Part shown: positions 1-11,387 of the stretch, one piece after another
Position numbering within the stretch: position 1 is the stretch's first letter
Layout: every line of letters begins with the position of its first letter
Assembly (NCBI RefSeq): GCF_003148905.1
Contig: NZ_QGHC01000005.1
Span: 186,001-250,000 of the forward strand
Reading direction: 5' to 3'
DNA from: Fulvimonas soli
GTDB taxonomy: Bacteria; Pseudomonadota; Gammaproteobacteria; Xanthomonadales; Rhodanobacteraceae
Length of the DNA stretch: 64,000 nucleotides
Translations under genes and position numbers: made by a program
The notes under the pieces: generated by a model
Databases searched by the model: none
Told to the model about the DNA's origin: nothing
The model's input: only the letters and a program-made list of their open reading frames with translations

Positions 1-817
1 CCTCGACCAGCGCCCTGATCCGCTCCGCGTCCCTCGCCGTCGCCGGGTTGTGGATCACCAGCGCGAGGTCGGGCCGGCCGTCGACGGCGAAGGTGGAGTA
101 TTCCAGCGCGAGCGACCCGGCCTGCGGATGGTCCAGCCGCTTGGTGCCCTCGCCGTGGCTGCGCACGTCGTTGTCGCGCCACATCGCCTCGAACTCGGGG
201 CTGCTGCGGCACAGCTCCTCCACCAGCGACTTCACCGCCCCGGTGGCGCCGGCGCGCGCCGTGTCCGCGCGGAACGCCGCCACCACGGAGCGGGCGACGC
301 CCTCCCAGTCGGTCTGCTTGCAGTGGACGCGGCGGTCGCGAAAGATCAGCCGGAGGATGTTGCGCTCGGCCGGCTCCAGCGTGCCGTAGTCGGTCAGCAC
401 CGCGGCGGCGGCGCGGTTCCAGGCGAGCACGTCCCAGGTGGCGGTCTTGACGAGGGCGGGGATGAACTCCAGCGCGTCGAGCACCCGCTGCAGCCGCGGC
501 GCGATGCCCTGCACCGCCTGGTAGCGCACCTCCGGCGGCCGGCCCAGCGCGAGCAGGAACAGATGCTCGCGCTCGACTTCCGTCAGCATCAGCGCCCGCG
601 CGATCCGGTCGAGCACTTCCGGCGAGGGCGCGCCGCCGCGCCCCTGTTCGAGCCAGGTGTACCAGGTGGCGCTGATGTTGGCGCGCTGCGCCACTTCCTC
701 GCGGCGCAGGCCGGCGGTGCGCCGCCGCGCCGTCGGCAAGCCGAGCGCGGCCGGGTCGAGCCTGGCGCGGCGGTCCTTGAGGTAGGTGCCCAGCGGATTG
801 TCGTTGGTGCCCGGCAT
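1..817 (-). CDS. XRE-family transcriptional regulator with MmyB-like ligand-binding domain (partial)
   Basis: The reverse-strand frame is open from an ATG at 817 to the window edge, giving 272 codons without a stop; the C-terminus lies outside. The N-terminal part is a Cro/C1-type helix-turn-helix (about residues 27-60, with RREEVAQRANIS and WLEQGRGG), and the rest matches the MmyB-like ligand-binding domain of regulators that bind small hydrophobic ligands (motifs DVLAWNRAA and VIHNPATARD). Such regulators typically control a divergently transcribed oxidoreductase, and an SDR gene starts 102 bp away on the other strand. Function beyond DNA binding is inference; the ligand is unknown. Confidence 0.85.
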   Translation of the reverse strand, partial: MPGTNDNPLGTYLKDRRARLDPAALGLPTARRRTAGLRREEVAQRANISATWYTWLEQGRGGAPSPEVLDRIARALMLTEVEREHLFLLALGRPPEVRYQAVQGIAPRLQRVLDALEFIPALVKTATWDVLAWNRAAAAVLTDYGTLEPAERNILRLIFRDRRVHCKQTDWEGVARSVVAAFRADTARAGATGAVKSLVEELCRSSPEFEAMWRDNDVRSHGEGTKRLDHPQAGSLALEYSTFAVDGRPDLALVIHNPATARDAERIRALVE

Positions 818-836
818 GCGGATCCTGTTAGTCGCC

Positions 837-846
837 ATACCCGTAT
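837..846. promoter_or_regulatory. Small palindrome in divergent promoter region
   Basis: ATAC-CC-GTAT lies between the divergent regulator and SDR genes, about 20 bp from the regulator start. It could be an operator for the XRE regulator, but it is short and occurs once, so this is only a candidate. Confidence 0.2.
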
Positions 847-918
847 AACGTCACGGCTTCACGCCGATAGCTTGTGCGCCGAAAGTGGTCCGCGTCTACC
901 ACGGATGCGGAGTGATCC

Positions 919-1809
919 ATGCGCGTTTTCGTCACCGGCGCGACGGGGTTCGTCGGTTCGGCCGTCGTCGATGAATTGATCGCCGCAGGGTACGCGGTGC
1001 TCGGCCTCGCGCGCTCGGAGGCCGGCGCGGCCGCACTGGCGGCGAAGGGCGCCGAGGTCCATCGCGGTTCGCTCGAAGACCTCGACAGCCTGCGCCGCGG
1101 CGCGGCGGCCGCCGACGGCGTGGTCCACCTGGCCTTCATCCACGACTTCTCCAGGTTCGCGGAGAACGGGCAGATCGACAGGCGCGCCATCGAGGCGATG
1201 GGCGAGGTGCTGGCCGGTTCGGGCAAGCCGTTCGTGGTCACCTCCGGCACGGGCCTGATCGCGCCGGGACGGCTGGCGACGGAAGACGATCCGGCCCGCG
1301 CCGGCGACGCCATACCCCGCGTGTCCGAGCATGCCGGGCTGGCGTTCGCCGCGCAGGGCGTGAGGGCGATGGCGATGCGCCTGCCGCAGGTGCACGGCGG
1401 CGAGGGCAAGGCCGGCTTCGTCGGCTACCTGTTCGAGATCGCGCGCCAGAAGGGCGTCTGCGCCTACGTCGGCGACGGCGGCAACCGCTGGGCCGCCGCG
1501 CACCGGCTGGACGTCGCGCGCGCGTACCGGCTCGCGCTTGAGAAAGGCGTTGCGGGCGCCAGCTACCACGCCGTCGCCGACGAAGGCGTGCCGCTGCGCG
1601 ACATCGCCGCGGTGTTCTCGCGCCACCTGGGCACGCCGGCGGTTTCGATCGCGCCGGAGGAGGCCGCTGCCCATTTCGGCTGGCTGGCGATGTTCGCGGC
1701 CCTGGACATGCCGGCGTCGAGCGCCCTGACGCAGGCGCGTCTGGGATGGAAGCCGACGCGGGCCGGGCTGCTCGAGGATATCGGGCGGCCGGGCTATTTC
1801 GGGGCGTGA
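919..1809 (+). CDS. SDR-family NAD(P)-dependent oxidoreductase / epimerase-like protein
   Basis: 296 residues with the Rossmann nucleotide-binding motif TGATGFVG at residues 6-13 and the overall pattern of extended/atypical short-chain dehydrogenases (NAD-dependent epimerase/dehydratase superfamily). The segment HLAFIHDFSRF is typical of the subgroup often annotated as SDR family oxidoreductase with unknown substrate. The ATG at 919 is preceded by GGAG. It is divergent from an XRE regulator, an arrangement common for this family, which suggests control by that regulator. The substrate cannot be predicted. Confidence 0.88.
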   Translation: MRVFVTGATGFVGSAVVDELIAAGYAVLGLARSEAGAAALAAKGAEVHRGSLEDLDSLRRGAAAADGVVHLAFIHDFSRFAENGQIDRRAIEAMGEVLAGSGKPFVVTSGTGLIAPGRLATEDDPARAGDAIPRVSEHAGLAFAAQGVRAMAMRLPQVHGGEGKAGFVGYLFEIARQKGVCAYVGDGGNRWAAAHRLDVARAYRLALEKGVAGASYHAVADEGVPLRDIAAVFSRHLGTPAVSIAPEEAAAHFGWLAMFAALDMPASSALTQARLGWKPTRAGLLEDIGRPGYFGA

Positions 1810-1810
1810 G

Positions 1811-1870
1811 TCGTCCCCGCCGTCCGTGCGCGCTTCGCGCCCGTCCGGCTTTCGCCGGGATGACGGCGAA
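1811..1870. repeat. Degenerate REP-like palindrome
   Basis: After the SDR stop the sequence resembles a decayed copy of the common gammaproteobacterial REP type, ending in TTCGCCGGGATGACGG. The left half is only partly complementary. The stretch 1810-1945 otherwise shows no gene. Confidence 0.35.
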
Positions 1871-1948
1871 GTGCGGCACGCGGTGTCCCGGCACCGGCCC
1901 ACGGCGCGGCGCCCATGTTCCGCGCCCCCCTTCCTCTCCCGCTTCGGC

Positions 1949-1954
1949 TAGACT
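1949..1954 (+). promoter_or_regulatory. Candidate -10 element of the B12 operon
   Basis: TAGACT lies just upstream of the cobalamin riboswitch. The same hexamer, or TAGAAT, occurs at matching positions before yebC, purL and pyrF in this window. No convincing -35 element is seen. Confidence 0.35.
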
Positions 1955-1961
1955 GTGCCGG

Positions 1962-2156
1962 CCTGAGGTGACCGCCGGCCAGGCCGGCGGTTGAAACGGG
2001 AATCCGGTGCCGCCTGCCCGCGCAGGCCATGCCGGAGCTGCCCCCGCAACGGTAGGCGAGCAGACGGTCCGCACGAAGCCACTGTGCTCACGCATGGGAA
2101 GGCGCGGTCCGGGAGGGTCCGACGATCCTCGCTCGCGAGCCCGGAGACCGGCCCCG
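1962..2156 (+). promoter_or_regulatory. Cobalamin (AdoCbl) riboswitch
   Basis: The segment carries the conserved blocks of the cobalamin riboswitch in order: AACGGGAATCCGGTG near 1995-2009, the B12 box GCTGCCCCCGCAACGGTA at 2037-2054, GAAGCCACTGTGC near 2075-2087, ATGGGAAGGCG near 2094-2104, and AGCCCGGAGACCGGCC at the 3' end (2138-2153). About 130 nt of further leader follow before btuB, room for an expression platform. In this family, binding of adenosylcobalamin in the leader lowers expression of the downstream genes, here btuB and the whole cobalamin operon. Confidence 0.95.
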
Positions 2157-2285
2157 AGGCACGACCTGGCATGCGGCGGGCAATGTCATGGAGGCCGTGC
2201 GTTCCCGCGCGGCCGCCACGCTCCCTCCGCCCGCCTTCCATCCCTTGCGTTCCGCGCGGGCAGGCGCGGCTTGAGGAGCATCGCA

Positions 2286-4160
2286 GTGGCATTCCAAGTT
2301 TCGTCCGTCCGCCGTTCCGCGCTCGCGGCGGCGCTTTCGCTCGCGCTCGTCCCGGCCTTCGCCGCGGAGGGGCAGACCGACCTCGAAGGCGTGGTGGTCA
2401 CCGCCACGCGCACCGCGCAGACCCAGGACCAGACCCTGGCCGCGGTCACCGTGATCGACCGCGCCGAGATCGAGCGCCTGCAGCCGACGTCGGTGGCCGA
2501 CCTGCTGCGCGGCACGCCCGGCATGATGCTGGCCAACAACGGCGGGCCCGGCAAGGCCACCTCGATCTTCCTGCGCGGCACCGAGTCCGACCACGTGCTG
2601 GTGCTGGTGGACGGCCTCAAGCTCGGCTCGGCGACCAGCGGCACCGCCTCGATCCAGGACATCCCGGTGGAGCAGATCGAGCGCATCGAGATCGTGCGCG
2701 GGCCGTTCTCCAGCCTGTACGGCTCGGAGGCGATCGGCGGCGTGATCCAGATCTTCACCCGCCGCCCGCAGGGCCCGTTCGCGCCCAACCTGATGCTGGG
2801 CTTCGGCAGCTACCGCCACGCCGCCGGCTCGGCCGGCTTCTCCGGCAAGTCCGGCGACGGCTGGTACGCGCTGCAGGCCAGCCACGACAACACCCGCGGC
2901 ATCAACGCCTGCCGCGTCGGCGCGGCCGAGGCCTTCGCCGCCTGCTACGCCGACCAGCCGGACAGGGACGGCTACCGCGACAACAGCCTGAGCCTGCGCG
3001 GCGGCTACCGCTTCGGCCGCGACTGGGACGGCGACGCGCAGTTCTTCCGCAGCGAGGGCCACAGCGAGTACGACGGCAGCACCGGCGACGCCACCGACAC
3101 CGTCTCGCAGGTGGCCGGCGGCAAGCTGCACTGGCACGCCGCGGAGAACGTCGAGCTCAGCGCGGGCGTGGGGCAGACCGCCGACCTCAGCAAGATCTAC
3201 CTGCGCAACGCCTTCATGGACCGCTTCGACACGCGCCGCACGCTGGGCACCGTGCAGGCCGACGTCGGCGCGGGCGGCGGGCTCTACAGCGTGGGCTTCG
3301 ACTGGCAGCGCGACGGGATCACCAGCCACGAGCCCTACGACGCCGACAGCCGCGTCGACCGCGGCCTGTTCGCGCAGTGGCAGCAGGCCTTCGGCGCGCA
3401 GTCGCTGCAGGCCAGCGTGCGCCGCGACGACAACAGCCAGTTCGGCGGCAGGAACACCGGCAGCCTGCTGTGGGGCTGGGACCTCGCCCGCGGCCTGCGC
3501 CTGACCGCCAGCTACGGCACCGCGTTCCGCGCGCCCACCTTCAACGAGCTGTACTACCCCGATTACGGCTACGCCGACCTCAGGCCCGAGCGCGCGCGCA
3601 ACGCCGAGCTGGGCCTGCGCGGCACGCACGGCTGGGGCTGGTGGTCGGTGAGCGCGTTCCGCAACGACATCAGCGACCTGATCACCTACGACCCGTCGCT
3701 GATCGACGCGCTGCACCCGTACGGCGCGCCCAACAACATCGACCGCGCGCGCATCCGCGGCGCGGAAGGCGCGCTGGGCACCACGCTGGCGGGCTGGACG
3801 CTGGGCGCCACCGCCACCTGGCTGGACCCGCGCGACCGCGCCCGCGAGGGCGCCTACGGCAACCTGCTGCCGCGGCGCGCGCGGCAGAGCGCGCGGCTGG
3901 ACGCCGACCGCAGCTTCGGCGCCTTCGGCGTGGGCGCCAGCTGGTTCGTCTCCGGCTACCGCTACGACGACATCGCCAACGCGCACCGGCTGGGCGGCTA
4001 CGCGCTCACCGACCTGCGCCTGGCCTACGCGCTGGACCGCGACTGGAAGCTGCAGCTGGCGCTCGACAACGTCTTCGGCAAGCGCTACGAGACCGCGTGG
4101 TACTACGACCAGCCGGGCCGCAACTTCATGCTGACCCTGCGCTACCAGCCGGCGCGCTGA
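2286..4160 (+). CDS. btuB: TonB-dependent vitamin B12 receptor BtuB
   Basis: Outer-membrane receptor for cobalamin and other corrinoids, energised by TonB. The GTG at 2286 was chosen because GAGGAG lies 8 bp upstream and it begins a good signal peptide (VSSVRRSALAAALSLALVPAFAAE); the frame stays open upstream, but that part overlaps the riboswitch. From this start it has 624 residues, near the E. coli length. A TonB box-like segment (LEGVVVTATR) follows the signal peptide, then the plug domain and a beta barrel. Direct placement behind a cobalamin riboswitch and ahead of B12 assembly genes supports BtuB over a siderophore receptor. Confidence 0.93.
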   Translation: MAFQVSSVRRSALAAALSLALVPAFAAEGQTDLEGVVVTATRTAQTQDQTLAAVTVIDRAEIERLQPTSVADLLRGTPGMMLANNGGPGKATSIFLRGTESDHVLVLVDGLKLGSATSGTASIQDIPVEQIERIEIVRGPFSSLYGSEAIGGVIQIFTRRPQGPFAPNLMLGFGSYRHAAGSAGFSGKSGDGWYALQASHDNTRGINACRVGAAEAFAACYADQPDRDGYRDNSLSLRGGYRFGRDWDGDAQFFRSEGHSEYDGSTGDATDTVSQVAGGKLHWHAAENVELSAGVGQTADLSKIYLRNAFMDRFDTRRTLGTVQADVGAGGGLYSVGFDWQRDGITSHEPYDADSRVDRGLFAQWQQAFGAQSLQASVRRDDNSQFGGRNTGSLLWGWDLARGLRLTASYGTAFRAPTFNELYYPDYGYADLRPERARNAELGLRGTHGWGWWSVSAFRNDISDLITYDPSLIDALHPYGAPNNIDRARIRGAEGALGTTLAGWTLGATATWLDPRDRAREGAYGNLLPRRARQSARLDADRSFGAFGVGASWFVSGYRYDDIANAHRLGGYALTDLRLAYALDRDWKLQLALDNVFGKRYETAWYYDQPGRNFMLTLRYQPAR

Positions 4161-4194
4161 GCGTGCCGTCGCGCAGGCGCCATGGCCGGCGGCG

Positions 4195-4260
4195 GGCATC
4201 CAGCGGCTCTCCGCCGTTGCGGGCAAGGACGCTGGATGCCTGCCTTCGCAGGCACGACGG
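4195..4260. repeat. REP-like double hairpin between btuB and btuM-like gene
   Basis: A perfect 11-bp inverted repeat, GGCATCCAGCG at 4195-4205 and its complement at 4230-4240, is followed by the hairpin GCCTGC-CTTC-GCAGGC (4238-4253) and the REP tail ACGACGG. This is the common REP type of gammaproteobacterial intergenic regions. Confidence 0.7.
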
Positions 4261-4323
4261 ACCCCGCCGGCGTTGCGCCGGGATCGCATCCACGGGGCGC
4301 ATCCGCCCCACGAGGAGGACGCC

Positions 4324-4899
4324 ATGAAACCGTTGTCCCGCTCCACGTCCCTCTGCATCGCCGCGGCACTGGCGGTGCTGATGCTGGCCACCCGCTTCAA
4401 GCATTTCGGCGACGCGCTGCACCTGCCGGACGCCTCGATGGCGGCGTTCTTCCTCGGCGGGCTGTACCTGCGCCGGCACCTGGCCTTCGCCGGCTGCCTC
4501 GCGCTGGCGGTGCTGGTGGACTGGGTGTCGGTGCGCCACGCCGGGGTGAGCGACTTCTGCATCACCCCGGCGTATGCGCTGCTGCCGCTGGCCTACGCGG
4601 CGCTGTGGTACGCGGGCCGGCTCTATGCCGGCCGCCTCGACGGCAGCGCCGCCGCGCTGGCCGGCGCGTTCGGCGTGGCGCTGGGCGCGGCGGCGCTCTC
4701 CTTCGCCATCTCCAACGGCGCGTTCTACTGGCTGGGCGGCCGCTACGCGCAGCCGCACCTGGCCGAGTACCTGGCGCGGCTGTGGCAGTGGGGGCCGCTG
4801 TTCGTGCGCACCACGCTGGGCTACGTGGCGGCGGCGCTGCTGCTGCACGGCGCGCTGGCGCGCTGGCTGCCGCCCGTCGCCGCGCGACGCGCGGCCTGA
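4324..4899 (+). CDS. btuM: BtuM-like cobalamin transporter (ECF S-component-like membrane protein)
   Basis: A 191-residue, very hydrophobic protein with five to six predicted membrane segments, starting at an ATG with GAGGAGGAC just upstream. Size, topology and position between btuB and cobO fit the BtuM family: solitary ECF-type S-components for B12 in Gram-negative bacteria, known from Thiobacillus denitrificans. That family uses a cysteine near position 80 to coordinate cobalt and remove cyanide; here Cys79 lies in SDFCITPAY. No ECF ATPase or T-component gene is nearby, as expected for a solitary S-component. Assignment is from topology, context and the cysteine, not an alignment; an uncharacterised membrane protein is the alternative. 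Confidence 0.62.
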   Translation: MKPLSRSTSLCIAAALAVLMLATRFKHFGDALHLPDASMAAFFLGGLYLRRHLAFAGCLALAVLVDWVSVRHAGVSDFCITPAYALLPLAYAALWYAGRLYAGRLDGSAAALAGAFGVALGAAALSFAISNGAFYWLGGRYAQPHLAEYLARLWQWGPLFVRTTLGYVAAALLLHGALARWLPPVAARRAA

Positions 4900-4912
4900 G
4901 GGGGAGGGCGCG

Positions 4913-4999
4913 ATGGTTCCGCAACGTCTTCCGTTCGCCTCGTTCCGCGCGCCACTGGCGGCCTGGCACGCGCCGGGCCAGCGGCAGGTGCAGGCATGA
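4913..4999 (+). CDS. Possible 28-residue coupling peptide upstream of cobO
   Basis: A short frame starts at ATG 4913, about 7 bp after GGGGGAG, and ends in a TGA that overlaps the cobO start codon (ATGA). The peptide begins MVPQRLPFASFRAP and resembles nothing I recognise. It may only serve translational coupling across the gap between the membrane protein and cobO, or be fortuitous. Confidence 0.25.
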   Translation: MVPQRLPFASFRAPLAAWHAPGQRQVQA

Positions 5000-5613
5000 G
5001 CGATACACCCACGACTCCCGAGGAACGCCACCGCGAGCGCATGCAGCGCAAGAAGGCGCTGGTGGACCGGAAGATCGCCCGCGCCACCCTCGACCGCGGC
5101 GTGCTGGTGGTGAACACCGGCACCGGCAAGGGCAAGAGCTCCTCCGGCTTCGGCATGCTCGCCCGCGCGCTGGGCCACGGCCTGCGCTGCGGCGTGGTGC
5201 AGTTCATCAAGGGCACGTTCTCCACCGGCGAGGAGGCGTTCTTCCGCCGCGTCGGTGGCGAGCTGCTCGACTACCGCGTGATGGGCGAGGGCTTCACCTG
5301 GGAGACCCAGGACCGGGCGCGCGACGTCGCGGCGGCGCAGGTGGCCTGGGCCGAGGCGGCGCGCATGCTGGCCGACCCGTGCTACGGCTTCGTGCTGCTG
5401 GACGAGCTCAACATCGCGCTGGCCAGGCGCTACGTGGCGCTGGAGGACGTGCTGGCCGCGCTGGCGGCGCGGCCGCCGCGCCAGCACGCGGTGGTCACCG
5501 GCCGCGGCGCGCCGGACGCGCTGCTGGAGGCGGCCGACACGGTGACCGAGATGCGCCTGGTCAAGCACGCCTTCCAGGCCGGCATCAAGGCGCAGAAGGG
5601 CATCGAGCTGTGA
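4996..5613 (+). CDS. cobO: Cob(I)yrinic acid a,c-diamide adenosyltransferase (CobA/CobO/BtuR type)
   Basis: Transfers the 5'-deoxyadenosyl group of ATP to Co(I) corrinoids, needed before cobyric acid amidation and for salvage of imported corrinoids. The 205-residue protein has the P-loop [10 protein letters not shown] at about residues 40-49, the RGVLVVN lead-in and the C-terminal family signature [16 protein letters not shown]. The basic N-terminal stretch [14 protein letters not shown] is typical of this type. It is the third full gene of the riboswitch-controlled operon, and cbiB starts 31 bp further on. Confidence 0.95.
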   Translation: MSDTPTTPEERHRERMQRKKALVDRKIARATLDRGVLVVNTGTGKGKSSSGFGMLARALGHGLRCGVVQFIKGTFSTGEEAFFRRVGGELLDYRVMGEGFTWETQDRARDVAAAQVAWAEAARMLADPCYGFVLLDELNIALARRYVALEDVLAALAARPPRQHAVVTGRGAPDALLEAADTVTEMRLVKHAFQAGIKAQKGIEL

Positions 5614-5644
5614 GCGGGCCGCGCCGCCGGGGCTGGCCATCGCC

Positions 5645-6566
5645 GTGAGCGCGTCGCTCGCCATGCTGGCCGCGCTGCTGCTCGACGCTTGGCTGGGCGA
5701 GCCGCGGCGCGCGCATCCGCTGGTGGCGTTCGGACGGCTGGCCGTCCGAATCGAACGCCGTGGCTGGCGCGACCGGCGCGCCGCCGGCCTGCGGGCCTGG
5801 GCGCTGGCGGTGGCGCCGCCGGTGCTGGCGGCCTGGCTGCTGGCCCGGATGCTCGGCGCCGCGTCGCCGTGGCTGGGCTTCGCCTTCGACGCCGGCGTGC
5901 TGTACCTCGCCGTCGGCCTGCGGAGCCTCGGCGCGCACGCGCGGCCGGTGGCGGCGGCGCTGGAGGCGGGCGAGCTGGACGCCGCGCGCGCCGCGGTGGG
6001 CCGCATGGTGAGCCGCGACACCGCCGCATTGAGCGAGCGCCAGGTGGCCGCCGCCGCCACCGAGTCGGTGCTGGAGAACGGCAACGACGCGGTGTTCGGC
6101 GCGCTGTTCTGGTTCGCCGTGCTGGGCGCGCCGGGCGCGGTGCTGTACCGGCTGGCGAACACGCTGGACGCGATGTGGGGCTACCGCACGCCGCGCTACG
6201 CGCGCTTCGGCTGGGCCGCCGCGCGCCTGGACGACGCGCTCAACTGGCTGCCGGCGCGGCTGGCCGCCTTCACCTACGCGCTGTGCGGCCGCTGCGGGCG
6301 CGCGCTGCGCTGCTGGCGCGCGCAGGCGCCGCAGTGGGACAGCCCCAACGCCGGCCCGGTGATGGCCGCCGGTGCCGGCGCGCTGGGCGTGGAATTGGGC
6401 GGCGCCGCGCCGTATCACGGCGCGTGGGAGGAACGGCCCGCGCTGGGCGAGGGCGCCGCGCCGGACGCGGGCGCGATCCGCCGCGCGCTGCGGCTGGTGC
6501 GCCGCGGCGTGGCGCTGTGGCTCGCGGCGGCGCTGCTGCTGGGCCTGGCCCGCTGGAGCGCCGCGC

Positions 6567-6574
<8 letters not shown>
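5645..6574 (+). CDS. cbiB: Adenosylcobinamide-phosphate synthase CbiB (CobD of aerobic pathway)
   Basis: Integral membrane enzyme that attaches the aminopropanol (phosphate) arm to adenosylcobyric acid. The 309-residue protein carries the family signatures [10 protein letters not shown] near the N-terminus, [14 protein letters not shown] near residue 140 and [18 protein letters not shown]. The GTG at 5645 gives a full-length protein; an ATG six codons later (5663) is possible. Its 3' end overlaps the start of the following aminotransferase gene by 8 bp, so the two are translationally coupled. Confidence 0.94.
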
Positions 6575-9166
<2,592 letters not shown>

Positions 9167-9179
<13 letters not shown>

Positions 9180-9688
9180 TCCTCGGCGGCGCCCGTTCCG
9201 GCAAGAGCGCGCTGGCCGAGCGGCTGGCGCGCGAGAGCGGGCGCGAGGTGGTCTACCTGGCCACCGCGCAGGCGGGCGACGGCGAAATGGCCGCGCGCAT
9301 CGCCCACCACCGCGCGCGGCGGCCCGCGCACTGGCTGTGCGTGGAGGAGCCGCTGGCGCTGGCCGCCGCGCTGCGCGCGCAGGCGCGCGCCGACCGCTTC
9401 GTGCTGGTCGACTGCCTCACGCTGTGGCTGTCCAACCTGCTCGGCGACGCCGACCCGCGGCGCTTCGGGGCCGAACGCGCCGCGCTGCTCGACGCGCTGC
9501 CCGCACTGCCCGGCGAGATCGCGCTGGTCGGCAACGAGGTCGGCCTCGGCGTGGTGCCGCTGGGCGAGCTCAGCCGCCGCTTCGTCGACGAGGCCGGCCG
9601 CCTGCACCAATCCCTGGCCGCGGCGTGCGAGCGCGTGCTGTTCGTCGCCGCCGGCCTGCCCCTTGCCCTGAAAGGAACCCTGCCATGA
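9167..9688 (+). CDS. cobU: Adenosylcobinamide kinase / adenosylcobinamide-phosphate guanylyltransferase
   Basis: Bifunctional enzyme that phosphorylates adenosylcobinamide and activates it as the GDP ester for CobS. The 173-residue protein has the P-loop GGARSGKS at residues 7-14, a conserved histidine in IAHHRARRP (about 45) and the motif [11 protein letters not shown]. The start ATG lies inside the end of the preceding cobQ frame (13-bp overlap), and its stop overlaps the cobT start as ATGA, showing tight coupling. Confidence 0.95.
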
Positions 9689-10758
9689 ACACCGACTGGC
9701 TTGCCGCGCCGTGTCCGTCCCCCGATGCCGCCAGCGCCGACGCGGCCCGCGCCCGCCAGGCGCAATTGACCAAGCCACCCGGCTCGCTGGGCGCGCTGGA
9801 GGAGGTCGCGGTGCAGCTGGCCGCGCTGCAGCGCGCGCCGCGGCCGGCGGTGGAGCGCGTGTGGATCAGCGTGTTCGCCGGCGACCACGGCGTGGCGGAG
9901 GAGGGCGTGTCGGCCTTCCCGCAGGCGGTCACCGGCGAGATGGTGCGCAACTTCGCCTCGGGCGGCGCGGCGATCAGCGTGCTGGCGCGCGAGCTGGGCG
10001 CCACGCTGGAGGTGGTGAACCTCGGCACCGTCAACGACCCGGGCGAGATCCCCGGCGTGCGCCGCGCCGTCGTGGCGCCGTGCACCGCCAACTTCTGCCG
10101 CGCGCCGGCGATGACGGAAGCGCAGTTCGCCGCCGCGCTGGAGGCCGGCGCGGCCAGCGCGCGCGCGGCGCGGGCGGCCGGCGCGCAGCTGTTCGTCGGC
10201 GGCGAGATGGGCATCGCCAACACCACCGCGGCGGCCGCGCTGGCCTGCGCGCTGCTCGACGCCGCGCCGGCGGCGCTGACCGGCGCGGGCACCGGCCTCG
10301 ACGCGGCGGGCGTCGTGCACAAGGCGGCGGTGATCGCCCGCGCGCTGGCGCTGCACGCCGAGGCGCGCGAGCCGCGCGAGCAGCTGCGCCGCCTCGGCGG
10401 CTTCGAGATCGCCGCGCTGGCCGGTGCCTACATTGCCGCCGCGCAGGCCGGGCTGCCGGTGCTGGTGGACGGCTTCATCACCACCGCGGCCGCGCTGGCG
10501 GCGGCGCGGATCAACCCGGGCGTGCGCGGCTGGCTGCTGTTCGCGCACCGCTCGCACGAGCGCGGCCACGCCGCGCTGCTGCGCGCGCTCGACGCCGCGC
10601 CGCTGCTCGATCTCGGGCTGCGCCTGGGCGAGGCCAGCGGCGCGGCCGCCGCGGTGCCGCTGCTGCGGCTGGCCTGCGCGCTGCACGGCGGCATGGCCAC
10701 CTTCGCGCAGGCCGGCGTGTCGGGCGCGGCGGACGACGCGCGGGGCCACGCGGCGTGA
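9685..10758 (+). CDS. cobT: Nicotinate-nucleotide--dimethylbenzimidazole phosphoribosyltransferase
   Basis: Makes alpha-ribazole 5'-phosphate from nicotinate mononucleotide and a lower-ligand base, supplying the nucleotide loop. The 357-residue protein shows the family motifs [44 protein letters not shown] and [14 protein letters not shown]. The ATG is preceded by AAAGGAA and overlaps the cobU stop. No gene for 5,6-dimethylbenzimidazole synthesis is seen nearby, so the base may come from elsewhere in the genome or outside the cell. Confidence 0.96.
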   Translation: MNTDWLAAPCPSPDAASADAARARQAQLTKPPGSLGALEEVAVQLAALQRAPRPAVERVWISVFAGDHGVAEEGVSAFPQAVTGEMVRNFASGGAAISVLARELGATLEVVNLGTVNDPGEIPGVRRAVVAPCTANFCRAPAMTEAQFAAALEAGAASARAARAAGAQLFVGGEMGIANTTAAAALACALLDAAPAALTGAGTGLDAAGVVHKAAVIARALALHAEAREPREQLRRLGGFEIAALAGAYIAAAQAGLPVLVDGFITTAAALAAARINPGVRGWLLFAHRSHERGHAALLRALDAAPLLDLGLRLGEASGAAAAVPLLRLACALHGGMATFAQAGVSGAADDARGHAA

Positions 10759-11387
10759 GCGCCGCCGCGCGACTCGAACTGCTGCGCCACGGCGACACCG
10801 GCCAGCGCAGCTACCGCGGCCAGCTCGACGATCCGCTGAGCGCGCTGGGCTGGGCGCAGCTGCGCGCGGCGGCGGCAGGGCGCGCATGGGACCGCATCGT
10901 GTCCTCGACCCTGCGGCGCTGCGCCGCCTTCGCGCAGGAGCTGGCGCAGGCGCGCGGGCTGCCGCTGCGGCTGGACGCGCGCCTGGCCGAGTACCACTTC
11001 GGCGACTGGCAGGGCGTGCCGATCGAGACGCTGGCCGCGCGCGACGGCGAGGCGCTGGCGCGCTTCTGGGCCGACCCGGTGCGCCATCCGCCGCCGGGCG
11101 CGGAAAGCTTCGCGGCGTTCCGCGCGCGCCTGTGCGCCGCGCTGGACGAGGCCGCGCGCGCGGCCGCCGGCGCGCGCGTGCTGGTGCTCACCCACGGCGG
11201 CGCGATCCGCCTGCTGCGCTGCCTGGTCGAGGGGCGCGACTACGGCGACATGGCCGGCATCGAAGTGCCGCATGCCTCGCTGCATCCGCTGCCGTGGCCG
11301 CCGGTGGGGATGGCCCCCGTGGAAGGAGTCTCTGGGGGAGCGGCCGCTCCCACCGAGGTCGTTCCCGCAGGGCAGGCACCGCATTGA
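10755..11387 (+). CDS. cobC: Alpha-ribazole-phosphatase-type histidine phosphatase (CobC)
   Basis: Histidine phosphatase superfamily protein of 210 residues with the catalytic LLRHGDTGQ near the N-terminus and the second histidine in [12 protein letters not shown]. In B12 assembly such an enzyme removes the phosphate from alpha-ribazole 5'-phosphate or from the cobamide phosphate. The GTG start overlaps the cobT stop (GTGA), and the stop overlaps the cobS start. The last 25-30 codons (from [15 protein letters not shown]) come from a decayed copy of the GGAGCGGCC repeat found elsewhere in the window, so the C-terminal tail is probably not part of the ancestral enzyme. Confidence 0.88.
   Translation: MSAAARLELLRHGDTGQRSYRGQLDDPLSALGWAQLRAAAAGRAWDRIVSSTLRRCAAFAQELAQARGLPLRLDARLAEYHFGDWQGVPIETLAARDGEALARFWADPVRHPPPGAESFAAFRARLCAALDEAARAAAGARVLVLTHGGAIRLLRCLVEGRDYGDMAGIEVPHASLHPLPWPPVGMAPVEGVSGGAAAPTEVVPAGQAPH

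Noticed and set aside
2007-2285. N-terminal extension of BtuB in the same frame
   Set aside because: It would translate through the cobalamin riboswitch and precede the signal peptide; the GTG at 2286 has a good ribosome site.
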